Source of the DNA: an uncultured Nitrososphaera sp.
GTDB taxonomy: Archaea; Thermoproteota; Nitrososphaeria; Nitrososphaerales; Nitrososphaeraceae
DNA: 28,032 nucleotides
Reading direction: 5' to 3'
NCBI RefSeq assembly: GCF_946478925.1
Contig: NZ_CAMLDP010000016.1
Coordinates: 1-28,032, forward strand
How positions within the stretch are numbered: the stretch's first letter is position 1; each line of letters begins with the position of its first letter. This document shows, piece after piece, positions 21,240 through 28,032 of this stretch. The notes under the pieces were generated by a model. The model worked only from the letters and a program-made list of their open reading frames with translations, had not been told where the DNA came from and did no database searches. A program made the translations under genes and the position numbers.

Positions 21240-22383
21240 GACTCTCTTTGTAGACGAAAAACTTCTCGCGCTTGAAAGGGATGGCCTGTACCGCTCGCTA
21301 AAGACGGTGAGTGTGAGAGGCCCATTTGCAACTGTTGATGGCAAAAAAGCTATCCACCTGTGCTCAAACGACTACCTTGGCCTGTCGCAGGACAAGAGGG
21401 TCATAAAGGCAGCGGCCAATGCATTGAGGCAGGTATCGCAGTGCAGCTCGCGGTTAATCGCGGGAAACGATCCGGCCATCATGAAGCTGGAAGAGACACT
21501 TGCAAAACACAGGGGAACAGAATCAGCACTCGTCTATCCTACAGGATACGCGGCAAACCTTGGAGCTGTCACGGCGCTTGCCGACAAGAATACAACCATT
21601 TTCAGCGACGAGCTGAACCACGCAAGCATCATCGACGCCTGCAGGCTCTCCGGCGCCAGAATAGAAGTGTTTGGGCACAATGACATGGTGCATCTGGAAA
21701 ATCTAGTCTCAAAGGCGGCAGGAAGGAAAATCGTGATAACGGAAGGCGTTTTTAGCATGGACGGCGACTCGGCCGACGTTGGCGAAATTTGCAAGATCGC
21801 AGAAAAGTACGACGCGCTGACAATGGTTGACGACGCCCACGGCGACTTTATCTTTGGCCCGAAATTTGCAGGAGTTCCTGCCAAGTTTGGTGCCAAGGTC
21901 GATGTGCACATTAGCAGCATGAGCAAGAGCCTAGGCTGCTTTGGCGGGTACGTGGCGACAAGCGCCAGAATACGCGAACTCTTGGTCAACACCTCAAGGC
22001 AGTTCATCTACACCTCTGCTCTTCCAGACCACTTTTGCGCAGCTGCGGCGGCCGCAGTTCCGCTGGCAAAAAAAGGCGGCTTGCAAAAAAGGCTGTTTGA
22101 AAATATTGGGCAGTTTTCCACGCAATTGAAAAAGCAGGGATTCACCCTCGGCAACTCGTCAAGCCAGATAATCCCTGTCATGATAGGCGACGAGAAAAAG
22201 ACAGTAGCATTCTCGAAGAAACTCTTGAAAGAAGGCGTATTTGCGCAGGCCGTGCGCTACCCTACGGTGAAGAAGGGCTCGGCCCGTCTGCGCGTTTCGC
22301 TCACGGCAATGCACGGAAAGAAGCACATTGAAAGTGCGATTGATGCTTTTGATAAAGCAGGCAGAAAGACGGGCGTAATCTAG
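21220..22383 (+). CDS. bioF: 8-amino-7-oxononanoate synthase (KAPA synthase)
   Basis: PLP enzyme that condenses pimeloyl-thioester with L-alanine to KAPA. The 387-aa protein has the alpha-oxoamine synthase blocks LCSNDYLGLSQDKRVIKAAA, FSDELNHASIIDACRLSGAR, MVDDAHGDF (His207) and HISSMSKSLGCFGGY with the Schiff-base Lys236. The start is TTG 21220 (MASKQSKTLF), inside bioB, 20 nt before its end, so the two are translationally coupled. A 5-oxoacyl donor gene such as bioW, bioC or bioI is not recognised nearby. An AT-rich palindrome begins 7 nt after the stop. Confidence 0.94.
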   Translation: MASKQSKTLFVDEKLLALERDGLYRSLKTVSVRGPFATVDGKKAIHLCSNDYLGLSQDKRVIKAAANALRQVSQCSSRLIAGNDPAIMKLEETLAKHRGTESALVYPTGYAANLGAVTALADKNTTIFSDELNHASIIDACRLSGARIEVFGHNDMVHLENLVSKAAGRKIVITEGVFSMDGDSADVGEICKIAEKYDALTMVDDAHGDFIFGPKFAGVPAKFGAKVDVHISSMSKSLGCFGGYVATSARIRELLVNTSRQFIYTSALPDHFCAAAAAAVPLAKKGGLQKRLFENIGQFSTQLKKQGFTLGNSSSQIIPVMIGDEKKTVAFSKKLLKEGVFAQAVRYPTVKKGSARLRVSLTAMHGKKHIESAIDAFDKAGRKTGVI

Positions 22384-22389
22384 AGTATA

Positions 22390-22411
22390 TTTCTAAATTC
22401 GAGTTTAGAAA
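22390..22411. repeat. 22-bp palindrome after bioF, inverted copy of the bioB one
   Basis: TTTCTAAA (22390-22397), centre TTCGAG, TTTAGAAA (22404-22411). It is the exact reverse complement of the core of the palindrome at 20170-20199. It lies upstream of a TATA-like AGTTAATTAA (22415-22424) and the ATG at 22447, so it may control that gene. Confidence 0.75.
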
Positions 22412-22446
22412 CAAAGTTAATTAACACCCGTCTGCAACAAAGAATC

Positions 22447-22779
22447 ATGCCTGCAAGAGAATTTGCCTTCCGGATAAAGCTGTCAGAGGAACAGGGAAGG
22501 GAACTTGTGACTTACCTCAACTCGCTTCCGGCAGACGACGTGCTCTTTGGCTTGCGTTTTGCGTACAACCGCTACACTGCTGCAAGTGGAGGATATCTCT
22601 TGCCGGGGCGAAAGAGCATGGTCAAGAGGGAGACGCACCTTCTTAGCGCCGACCAGGCAAAATGGCGCCTGAATAACTGGAAGACGATGATACGTACGTA
22701 CCGTGAGAAGGGCTACAGCTACCCGACGATATCGAGAATAAAAAAGCAACTGCAAAAAATTTCTACGGGGAAAAAGTAG
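22447..22779 (+). CDS. 110-aa basic protein of unknown function
   Basis: MPAREFAFRIKLSEEQGREL begins a soluble, Lys/Arg-rich protein with helical stretches, DVLFGLRFAYNRYTAASGGY, a likely loop LLPGRKSMVKRETHLLS, and a basic C-terminal half (WKTMIRTYREKGYSYPTISR). No membrane helix or known motif; I do not recognise it. The TATA-like AGTTAATTAA (22415-22424) is 22 nt upstream of the ATG. It shares the TCGA-centred palindrome with the bioB promoter region, so co-regulation with biotin genes is possible. A G-run and T7 follow downstream. Confidence 0.7.
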   Translation: MPAREFAFRIKLSEEQGRELVTYLNSLPADDVLFGLRFAYNRYTAASGGYLLPGRKSMVKRETHLLSADQAKWRLNNWKTMIRTYREKGYSYPTISRIKKQLQKISTGKK

Positions 22780-22800
22780 AGTAAGAAAAGAAAGAGAAAG

Positions 22801-22817
22801 GAGGGGGGGCTTTTTTT
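22801..22817 (+). terminator. G-rich then T7 terminator
   Basis: GAGGGGGGGC followed by seven T (22811-22817), 22 nt downstream of the 110-aa gene. The T tract overlaps the stop codon of convergent cdvB. It fits an archaeal T-tract terminator for the plus-strand gene. Confidence 0.5.
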
Positions 22818-23466
22818 AGTAGCCTGAAGCCTCTGCGGTGGATCTCTGCGAGCCACCGGTGGAAGGAAGATCGGGGAATTTGTTCTTCATGTTCATTTCC
22901 ACGATTGCGCTTGCCTCCTCCATTATCCTCGCAGTGTCGTCGTTGACCGCAGTGTATCCGCCTATCTCGCCTGACGGAATTTGTCCCGAGTCTGTCATGA
23001 TGTTGCCAAGCAGGTCTGAGATCTGCGCAAAGGACTGGTCTGCCTCTGGCATCATGCCCGAAAGACCGCCTTGGAGTCCCTTTATCACAGACATTGCAGG
23101 GCTCAGCGTCACTACGACGTCGCCAAGTTCTGTTATGGTGTTCAGTCTCAACTGGATCTGTTCCAGCGCAAGTTTTGCAGAGCCTATCATTTTGCCCATC
23201 TTGCGGATCTGCGAGAGCTCGCCTGAAAGCACGCGTGCGTGCTGAGCATCGTGGCTCTGCATGGCAAGGACGACGCGCTTGAAGATCACCTGATCCTTCT
23301 CGTTGATGCGCGAGTTTATCGCGTCCAGCTTTTGTATCTGCATCTGCAATTTCTTTTGTGCTTCTTCGATTCTCGGCTTTAGGGGTGCTTGCGGCCTAAT
23401 GCCTTCGATCAGCTTGTGTCCTGCGCTTTCTCCTTGTGGTTTTACCCATTTGTTACCAAATGACAT
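22816..23466 (-). CDS. cdvB: CdvB-family ESCRT-III-like protein
   Basis: A 216-aa Snf7-like protein of the archaeal Cdv division system. It begins MSFGNKWVKPQGESAGHKLI and has the long basic helical hairpin IEEAQKKLQMQIQKLDAINS ... DQVIFKRVVLAMQSHDAQHA, then helix 3 (LSQIRKMGKMIGSAKLALEQ) and acidic helices 4-5 (ADQSFAQISDLLGNIMTDSG). It should polymerise at the division site under CdvA/CdvC action. No clear C-terminal winged helix is seen, so it is probably one of several CdvB paralogs. ATG 23466 is chosen; TTG 23490 would add MLGVIIVK. It diverges from the GNAT gene over an inverted repeat. Confidence 0.85.
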   Translation of the reverse strand: MSFGNKWVKPQGESAGHKLIEGIRPQAPLKPRIEEAQKKLQMQIQKLDAINSRINEKDQVIFKRVVLAMQSHDAQHARVLSGELSQIRKMGKMIGSAKLALEQIQLRLNTITELGDVVVTLSPAMSVIKGLQGGLSGMMPEADQSFAQISDLLGNIMTDSGQIPSGEIGGYTAVNDDTARIMEEASAIVEMNMKNKFPDLPSTGGSQRSTAEASGY

Positions 23467-23535
23467 CTTGACTATGATGACACCTAGCAATGCTTTGCGG
23501 GCAATCGGGTAAAAGAACGGCTGTACCGACGCCTA

Positions 23536-23569
23536 TTGTAACCGCGGTAACAGGGCACGGCGGTTACAA
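23536..23569. promoter_or_regulatory. Perfect inverted repeat between cdvB and the GNAT gene
   Basis: TTGTAACCGC (23536-23545), 14-nt spacer, GCGGTTACAA (23560-23569). The 34-bp span and the TTGTAA half-site resemble the bioB operator, but one A is missing in each half and the spacer is GC-rich. It is 39 nt before the GNAT ATG and 70 nt from the cdvB ATG, placing it as a candidate operator. Confidence 0.55.
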
Positions 23570-23607
23570 ATGCCGCGTGCACCTCACGCAGCGAAACGGT
23601 TTTGAAC

Positions 23608-24075
23608 ATGGGCACGGCGGAATACACGTTGTCGTACAGAATACGCGCAGCGCGTGCAGGCGATCTTGACGCACTGTTTGCGCTCATGGAAATGTACTAT
23701 GATTATGACCACCACGATTTTGACAGGAAAAAGGCCAGAAATGCTATGCGCAGGCTGCTGCAGGACCGCAGGCTTGGCACGGTGCTTCTAGCGCTTGACG
23801 GCAGAAAACCCGTGGGATACCTTGTGCTTGCGCTTGGCTACAGTCTGGAATTCGGTGGACGCGATGCATTCATTGACGAGTTTTTCATCCTGCAGGAATA
23901 CCGCGGAAAAGGCATCGGAAAAGCAGTCCTTGTACACGCGCAAAAAGCGGCAAAAAAGCAGCAGGTAAAAGCGTTGCACCTAGAAGTGACAAGGCACAAC
24001 AGCGCAGTCATCGGGTTTTACGCACACGACGGCTTTGTAGACCACGACAGGTACCTGATGACAAAGCGCATCTAA
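23608..24075 (+). CDS. GNAT-family N-acetyltransferase
   Basis: A 155-aa protein from ATG 23608, MGTAEYTLSYRIRAARAGDL. The N-terminal strand and helix, the DEFFILQEYRGKGIGKAVLV block with acetyl-CoA motif Arg99-Gly-Lys-Gly-Ile-Gly, and the final ALHLEVTRHNSAVIGFYAHDGF define a GNAT fold. It should move an acetyl group from acetyl-CoA to an amine, protein terminus or small molecule; the substrate is unknown. TTG 23602 is an alternative start two codons upstream. It has a perfect inverted repeat upstream, shared with divergent cdvB. Confidence 0.88.
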   Translation: MGTAEYTLSYRIRAARAGDLDALFALMEMYYDYDHHDFDRKKARNAMRRLLQDRRLGTVLLALDGRKPVGYLVLALGYSLEFGGRDAFIDEFFILQEYRGKGIGKAVLVHAQKAAKKQQVKALHLEVTRHNSAVIGFYAHDGFVDHDRYLMTKRI

Positions 24076-24123
24076 TCTCATTAGACAAGTATTTTAAACA
24101 CCCGTAACCCCGGTCAGATACGG

Positions 24124-24387
24124 ATGATAAAAGAAAAGATAAAGGTAAACAATCGCAGCTACAACATCAGCCTCAACGAGCAGACGCAGATGTACGCGAT
24201 GAAACTGCGAAGGCTTTACCAGCAGAGCTACAGCGACATGGACAGTTTTGATGAGGTCAGCTCTGAGATATCATCCACCATCAACAATCTGCTAAAGAAC
24301 GCGGCTTCGCCGGAGGTCCGCGAGGACGACATGGACGGCGTGATACAGCAGATCTTAAAGATGTACGAGAAGAGCGTCAAAAAGTAA
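24124..24387 (+). CDS. 87-aa protein of unknown function
   Basis: MIKEKIKVNNRSYNISLNEQ begins a soluble, mostly helical, acidic-basic mixed protein. It has LRRLYQQSYSDMDSFDEVSS and a C-terminal VREDDMDGVIQQILKMYEKS. No Cys motif, membrane helix or known domain is seen. A TATA-like TATTTTAAAC (24090-24099) lies about 25 nt before the ATG, consistent with a leaderless transcript. It is 45 nt upstream of thrC, which has its own TATA-like CCTAAATAG near 24393-24401. Confidence 0.7.
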   Translation: MIKEKIKVNNRSYNISLNEQTQMYAMKLRRLYQQSYSDMDSFDEVSSEISSTINNLLKNAASPEVREDDMDGVIQQILKMYEKSVKK

Positions 24388-24432
24388 AAACACCTAAATA
24401 GCAAGCGCTAACGTCTCATTCCGGACATCACA

Positions 24433-25773
24433 ATGGCCGAGCACGCCATAAAAAAATGCATCAACCCGGACTGTGGCAAATCATACGGCATCGACAATGA
24501 CATTTACAGGTGCACGTGCGGCTCGCTTCTTGACATTCAATACAGCGCAAGGCCAAGCCGCGACCTCATTGAAAAGTTTTACCAGAGGCGCAACCACGGC
24601 GGCAACATTTACAACGAGTCAGGCGTCTGGCGTTTTCGTGACCTGATAAACTTTGCAGGCATTGATACTGAAGATTTTAACGAGTGTGCACGCGTGCTGG
24701 TGTCGCTAGACGGCTCAGAAGGCCGGCTCTCAAAACCGTACAACATGAGCAAGGCTGCAGATTATGCGGACATGAACCACGGCAGCTTTTTCCTCCAGCC
24801 AGAAGGCTATAACCCGTCAGGGTCTTTCAAGGACAACGGCATGTCGACTGCCGTGACGCACGCCAAGATGCTCAAGGTAAAGAAAATCATCTGCGCCTCG
24901 ACCGGTAACACTTCTGCTTCTGCCGCAATGTATGCTGCAAACGAGGACATCCAGTGCGACGTCTACATCCCAAAGGGCGAGATCGCGCCGGGCAAGCTCG
25001 GCCAGGCGTTCCAGTTTGGTGCGCAGGTAATCCAGGTGCAGGGCAACTTTGACGATGCGCTTGCAACTTCTCTCAAAAACGCCAAGGAGACGGGTGGCTA
25101 CACCGTAAATTCTGTCAACCCATTCAGGATAGAAGGCCAGAAAACCATAGTCTACAGAGTGATGGAGCATCTGAACTGGAATCCGCCGGACTGGATAGTG
25201 TATCCCGGCGGCGCGCTGGGCAACACATCCAGCTGTGGAAAAGCGCTAATCGAGCTGTACGAATGGGGCTGGATAAAAAAGGTTCCGAGGCTCGCGGTGG
25301 TTAATGCCGAGGGCGCAAACACGCTGTACGAGCTCTACAACGGCATGTTTGAGGGCAAAAAGCTATCGTGGAACGACGGCAGGCCGGACCTTGGCATGGT
25401 TGACAGGTATTACGCAGACCTTGACAAGCGCGGAATTAGGCCCAAGACGCACGCGACTGCGATACAGATAGGAAGGCCGGCCAACATCGTCAAGGCTCTC
25501 AGGGCGCTTCATTTCACCGACGGTATAGTCGTACAGGCGACAGACAAGGAGATGAGCGACGGCATGTCGATAGTCGGCCTGAACGGCTTTGACTGCGAAA
25601 TGGCGTCAGGCGCGGTGCCGGCAGGCGTGCGCAAGCTGCGAAAAGAAGGCACGATAAAGAAGGACGATGTGGTTGTCGGCATCCTCACAGGCAGGCAGAA
25701 AGACCCGTCGCTTGCAGTTGATTACCACATGCACGCGGACAACATGTTTGCAAGGCCGCCTACAAACCACTAG
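24433..25773 (+). CDS. thrC: Threonine synthase
   Basis: PLP enzyme converting O-phosphohomoserine to L-threonine. The 446-aa protein starts with a zinc-ribbon-like segment (CINPDCGKSYGIDNDIYRCT, Cys9, 14, 27, 29). The PLP block is EGYNPSGSFKDNGMSTAVTH with Lys133. It continues with CASTGNTSASAAMYAANE, VYPGGALGNTSSCGKALIEL and RPANIVKALRAL, and ends MFARPPTNH. This is the archaeal type II-like ThrC. It converges with trpE across a 242-nt gap. A short T run follows the stop codon. Confidence 0.95.
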   Translation: MAEHAIKKCINPDCGKSYGIDNDIYRCTCGSLLDIQYSARPSRDLIEKFYQRRNHGGNIYNESGVWRFRDLINFAGIDTEDFNECARVLVSLDGSEGRLSKPYNMSKAADYADMNHGSFFLQPEGYNPSGSFKDNGMSTAVTHAKMLKVKKIICASTGNTSASAAMYAANEDIQCDVYIPKGEIAPGKLGQAFQFGAQVIQVQGNFDDALATSLKNAKETGGYTVNSVNPFRIEGQKTIVYRVMEHLNWNPPDWIVYPGGALGNTSSCGKALIELYEWGWIKKVPRLAVVNAEGANTLYELYNGMFEGKKLSWNDGRPDLGMVDRYYADLDKRGIRPKTHATAIQIGRPANIVKALRALHFTDGIVVQATDKEMSDGMSIVGLNGFDCEMASGAVPAGVRKLRKEGTIKKDDVVVGILTGRQKDPSLAVDYHMHADNMFARPPTNH

Positions 25774-26015
25774 ATTCTTTTTAGTAATGCAATCGTGTAT
25801 ATTGCTACTTTATAGTGTACACTATTTTAAACTAATAACATTAGCACAATCCTATAAACTTCAATTTGCAATCGTAAGCATCATTACATTATCAATAACA
25901 TCATTTTTGCAGCCGGCAAAACAGCTGACCGCCGACAAGAGCCCGTTTTGAGCATACGCCAAGCACGAAATGCTCGCAAAAACGGCCAGAAAGCAGTCTG
26001 GAATTGAGCGAAAAG
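25774..26015. other. AT-rich convergent gap between thrC and trpE
   Basis: No gene is seen. It contains a T-rich stretch after thrC, a 14-bp perfect palindrome ATAGTGTACACTAT (25812-25825), a TATA-like TTTTAAACT (25825-25833), and a GC-containing hairpin at 25943-25985. These could be terminators for the two convergent genes or parts of a small RNA. Confidence 0.4.
25943..25985. other. Bulged hairpin in the thrC-trpE gap
   Basis: CCGTTTT (25943-25949) pairs with AAAACGG (25979-25985), and GAGCAT (25950-25955) with ATGCTC (25970-25975). A single 3-nt bulge GCA (25976-25978) separates the helices, and the loop is 14 nt. Strand and role are open: a terminator for either gene, or a small RNA. 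Confidence 0.45.
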
Positions 26016-27398
26016 TCAGTTTGCGGCCTTGCGGAGCGCGGAGAGCAGAGCGTTTGCCTTGTGCTCCGTTTCGTCCCACTCTTTTTCAGGCTCTGAATCC
26101 ATCACTATGCCGGCACCCGACTGGATGTATGCCTTGTTCTGGTCGACAAAAAGCGAGCGTATCGTTATTGCAAAGTCGCACGAGCCGTTGAATGAGAAAT
26201 AGCCCAGCGCGCCCGCATACGGACCTCGGAGGTCAGGCTCCAGTTCGTCGATTATCTCCATCGCGCGCACTTTTGGCGCGCCCGACACGGTGCCTGCAGG
26301 AAATACTGCTTTTAGCGCGTCATACGAGTCGTAGGATTTTTGCAGGCTGCCCGTGACGTGCGAGACGATGTGCTGCACGTGGCTAAAGCGCTTGACGGTC
26401 ATCAGTTCGTTCACCTTGACCGTGCCGTACCTGCACACCCTGCCGATGTCGTTTCTTGCAAGGTCCACTAGCATGGTGTGTTCGGCAAGCTCTTTTTCGT
26501 CCTTTAGCAAGTCTTGGCGCATCTCCTCGTTCTTTTTCTCGTCTTCCACTATCGGCCTCGTGCCGGCTATGGGAAATGTCTCGACATAGCCCTTTGTGAC
26601 GCGGATCAGCATCTCCGGACTAGAGCCGATGATGCACCTTCTGCCCATTTTCATCAGGTACATGTAGGGCGACGGGTTGACCTCCCGGAGCGCTTCGTAA
26701 AAGCGCAACATGTCGCCCTTTACGTCAAACTTGATGTTCTTGGCAAGGACCACCTGGAACGTGTCGCCGTCATAGACGTATATCTTGGCCTTTTTGACCA
26801 TGCCTGCGAAATACTCCTTGGTCATGTTCCTACGTGGCTCGGTGTATGAAAACGGGGCAGATTTTGCTGATGCCTTTGCCAGCCTGCGCTTTATCTCCTT
26901 CAGCCTCGACTTGCCCAGATAAAAGTAGTAGGCGCGGTTTTCCTTGTGGTTGTACAGTATGCCGTCTGTGTAAATCCCAAACTCCATCAAGGGAAACGTG
27001 TTTTTGCCCTTGCGTCTGTCAATGGGCAGGCTCTCCCAGAACCTTATTGCGTCGTAGCTGATGTATCCCACCGCGCCTCCGATGTAGCGGAACGTGTCGT
27101 CCTTTACCTCTGGCACGAGCTGGCGCAGCTGCGACAGGGGCTCTGTCACCTTTTGCTTTTTTATCTTGCCGCGTCTTTCTACAATAAACGCCTTTGAGTC
27201 ACAGGTTACCGTGACCTCCGGATCAAAGCCGATGACGGACATCTCGGCAAGCTCTTTTGGGCCTACGAGCGATTCTAGGATGAATGCGCGCTCTGAGGAA
27301 GAATAGAGTTTCTTGAAAAGTGTGAACTGGTCTTCAGTCGTGGCTAGGGGCTCGATCCTTATCTTGCCGCCCAAGTTCAGACGGCCAAAAGCTACCAT
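26016..27398 (-). CDS. trpE: Anthranilate synthase component I
   Basis: Forms anthranilate from chorismate, first step of tryptophan synthesis, using ammonia from the TrpG amidotransferase. The 460-aa protein has the N-terminal feedback-type block FILESLVGPKELAEMSVIGF, the chorismate-binding YVETFPIAGTRPIVEDEKKN, DLARNDIGRVCRYGTV, AVFPAGTVSGAPKVRAMEII and GPYAGALGYFSFNGSCDFAI. The LES segment favours TrpE over PabB. No trpG is adjacent: thrC is convergent downstream and ilvD lies upstream. It starts at ATG 27398. Confidence 0.9.
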   Translation of the reverse strand: MVAFGRLNLGGKIRIEPLATTEDQFTLFKKLYSSSERAFILESLVGPKELAEMSVIGFDPEVTVTCDSKAFIVERRGKIKKQKVTEPLSQLRQLVPEVKDDTFRYIGGAVGYISYDAIRFWESLPIDRRKGKNTFPLMEFGIYTDGILYNHKENRAYYFYLGKSRLKEIKRRLAKASAKSAPFSYTEPRRNMTKEYFAGMVKKAKIYVYDGDTFQVVLAKNIKFDVKGDMLRFYEALREVNPSPYMYLMKMGRRCIIGSSPEMLIRVTKGYVETFPIAGTRPIVEDEKKNEEMRQDLLKDEKELAEHTMLVDLARNDIGRVCRYGTVKVNELMTVKRFSHVQHIVSHVTGSLQKSYDSYDALKAVFPAGTVSGAPKVRAMEIIDELEPDLRGPYAGALGYFSFNGSCDFAITIRSLFVDQNKAYIQSGAGIVMDSEPEKEWDETEHKANALLSALRKAAN

Positions 27399-27450
27399 CC
27401 TGTTTCATTCTCTCCTCTAGCCTTCTTCCCTCATGCTCCTCGATAGGCAT

Positions 27451-28032
27451 TTAAAGTTTAGGGACGGTGATTGCGCCTTCAGACGCCGACTGGACAAGCG
27501 ACGCGTATTTTGCAAGAGCGCCTGACTTGTAGTGCGGCTTTATCGGCTTCCATTTCTTTGCCCGCCTTGCCAATTCGGCCTTTGACACCATCAGATCTAT
27601 CTTGCTTGTCGCCGTGTCGATGACTATTTCGTCGTCTTCCTTGACAAGTGCAATTGGACCTCCCACCATTGCCTCTGGCGCCACGTGACCTATCATGAAC
27701 CCTCGGGTCGCCCCGGAGAACCTGCCATCTGTGACCATCGCCACCTTCTCGCCAAGACCCTGCCCCACGATTGCGGCAGTGGTTGCAAGCATCTCGCGCA
27801 TTCCAGGCCCGCCCTTTGGACCCTCGTAGCGTATGACCACCACGTCGCCTTCGACTATTTTGCGCTTGGACACTGCGTCAAACGCCTTTTCCTCGCTGTC
27901 AAAGACGCGTGCTTTTCCTTTGAATTTCTTGCTCTTTACCCCTGCGACCTTGACCACCGCGCCATCAGGCGCAAGCGTGCCCTTCAGTATCTTTAGCGTG
28001 CCCTCGCTGCTTATCGGCTCGTCAAGGCGCTT
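27451..28032 (-). CDS. ilvD: Dihydroxy-acid dehydratase, partial (N-terminus beyond the right edge)
   Basis: Dehydrates dihydroxy acids in isoleucine and valine synthesis. About 194 C-terminal residues are visible: [20 protein letters not shown], then [54 protein letters not shown] and [20 protein letters not shown]. These are the IlvD/Edd C-terminal blocks, including the RFSGATRG that helps close the active site. The cluster-binding cysteines lie in the missing part. It is 52 nt upstream of trpE on the same strand. Confidence 0.95.
   Translation of the reverse strand, partial: KRLDEPISSEGTLKILKGTLAPDGAVVKVAGVKSKKFKGKARVFDSEEKAFDAVSKRKIVEGDVVVIRYEGPKGGPGMREMLATTAAIVGQGLGEKVAMVTDGRFSGATRGFMIGHVAPEAMVGGPIALVKEDDEIVIDTATSKIDLMVSKAELARRAKKWKPIKPHYKSGALAKYASLVQSASEGAITVPKL

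Noticed and set aside
1..28032. CRISPR array, IS element, phage genes or rRNA
   Set aside because: No spaced direct repeats of 20-40 nt, transposase, integrase with att sites or rRNA segments were seen; the serine recombinase is the only mobility-type gene.

Overview
The window reads as chromosomal DNA of an archaeon, most likely a group I.1b, Nitrososphaera-like Thaumarchaeote (Nitrososphaerota). The evidence is an archaeal proteasome alpha subunit, an archaeal S10/spc-type ribosomal cluster that includes eS4 and the RNase P protein Rnp1, an ESCRT-III/CdvB cell-division protein, a genomically encoded CCA on an intron-containing tRNA, TATA boxes about 25-30 nt upstream of starts (leaderless style), and a complete bioF-A-D-B set. 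The lineage is inferred from gene content, not from a database search.

Layout. 1-3141: DUF371 gene (minus strand, runs off the left edge), a 67-aa membrane peptide, psmA, a CPGC redoxin and the SPOUT RNA methyltransferase usually found upstream of uL3. 3194-11095: one dense ribosomal operon, uL3-uL4-uL23-uS19-uL22-uS3-uL29-rnp1-uS17-uL14-uL24-eS4-uL5-uS14-uS8-uL6. uL2 is absent from its expected place between uL23 and uS19, where a TATA-like internal promoter is seen instead. 11233-11342: tRNA-Asn(GUU) with a 33-nt intron at a non-canonical position. 11415-11867: a winged-helix protein with two membrane helices.

11892-15956 (minus strand): a tightly packed set of a four-helix membrane protein, a 41-aa Cys-rich peptide, a sugar-phosphate nucleotidyltransferase, an F420/flavin LLM oxidoreductase, an SCP2-type thiolase, its DUF35 partner and a small unknown protein. 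A gene of unknown function faces it across a shared, near-symmetric TATA element.

16548-22383: biotin locus. bioD and bioA diverge. A serine recombinase and a cupin gene then interrupt the locus before bioB-bioF. bioB is preceded by a BirA-like operator overlapping its TATA box and by a long AT-rich palindrome. The same palindrome, inverted, follows bioF and precedes an unknown 110-aa gene. No pimelate-forming gene is recognised here.

22816-28032: cdvB (minus strand) facing away from a GNAT acetyltransferase across a perfect 10-bp inverted repeat, an 87-aa unknown gene, thrC, a structured intergenic stretch, trpE without an adjacent trpG, and the 3' part of ilvD, which runs off the right edge. 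I found no CRISPR array, insertion sequence or phage module. The most unusual signals are the tRNA intron, the paired palindromes and operator at bioB-bioF, the recombinase inside the biotin locus, the missing uL2 gene, and two intergenic RNA-like structures.
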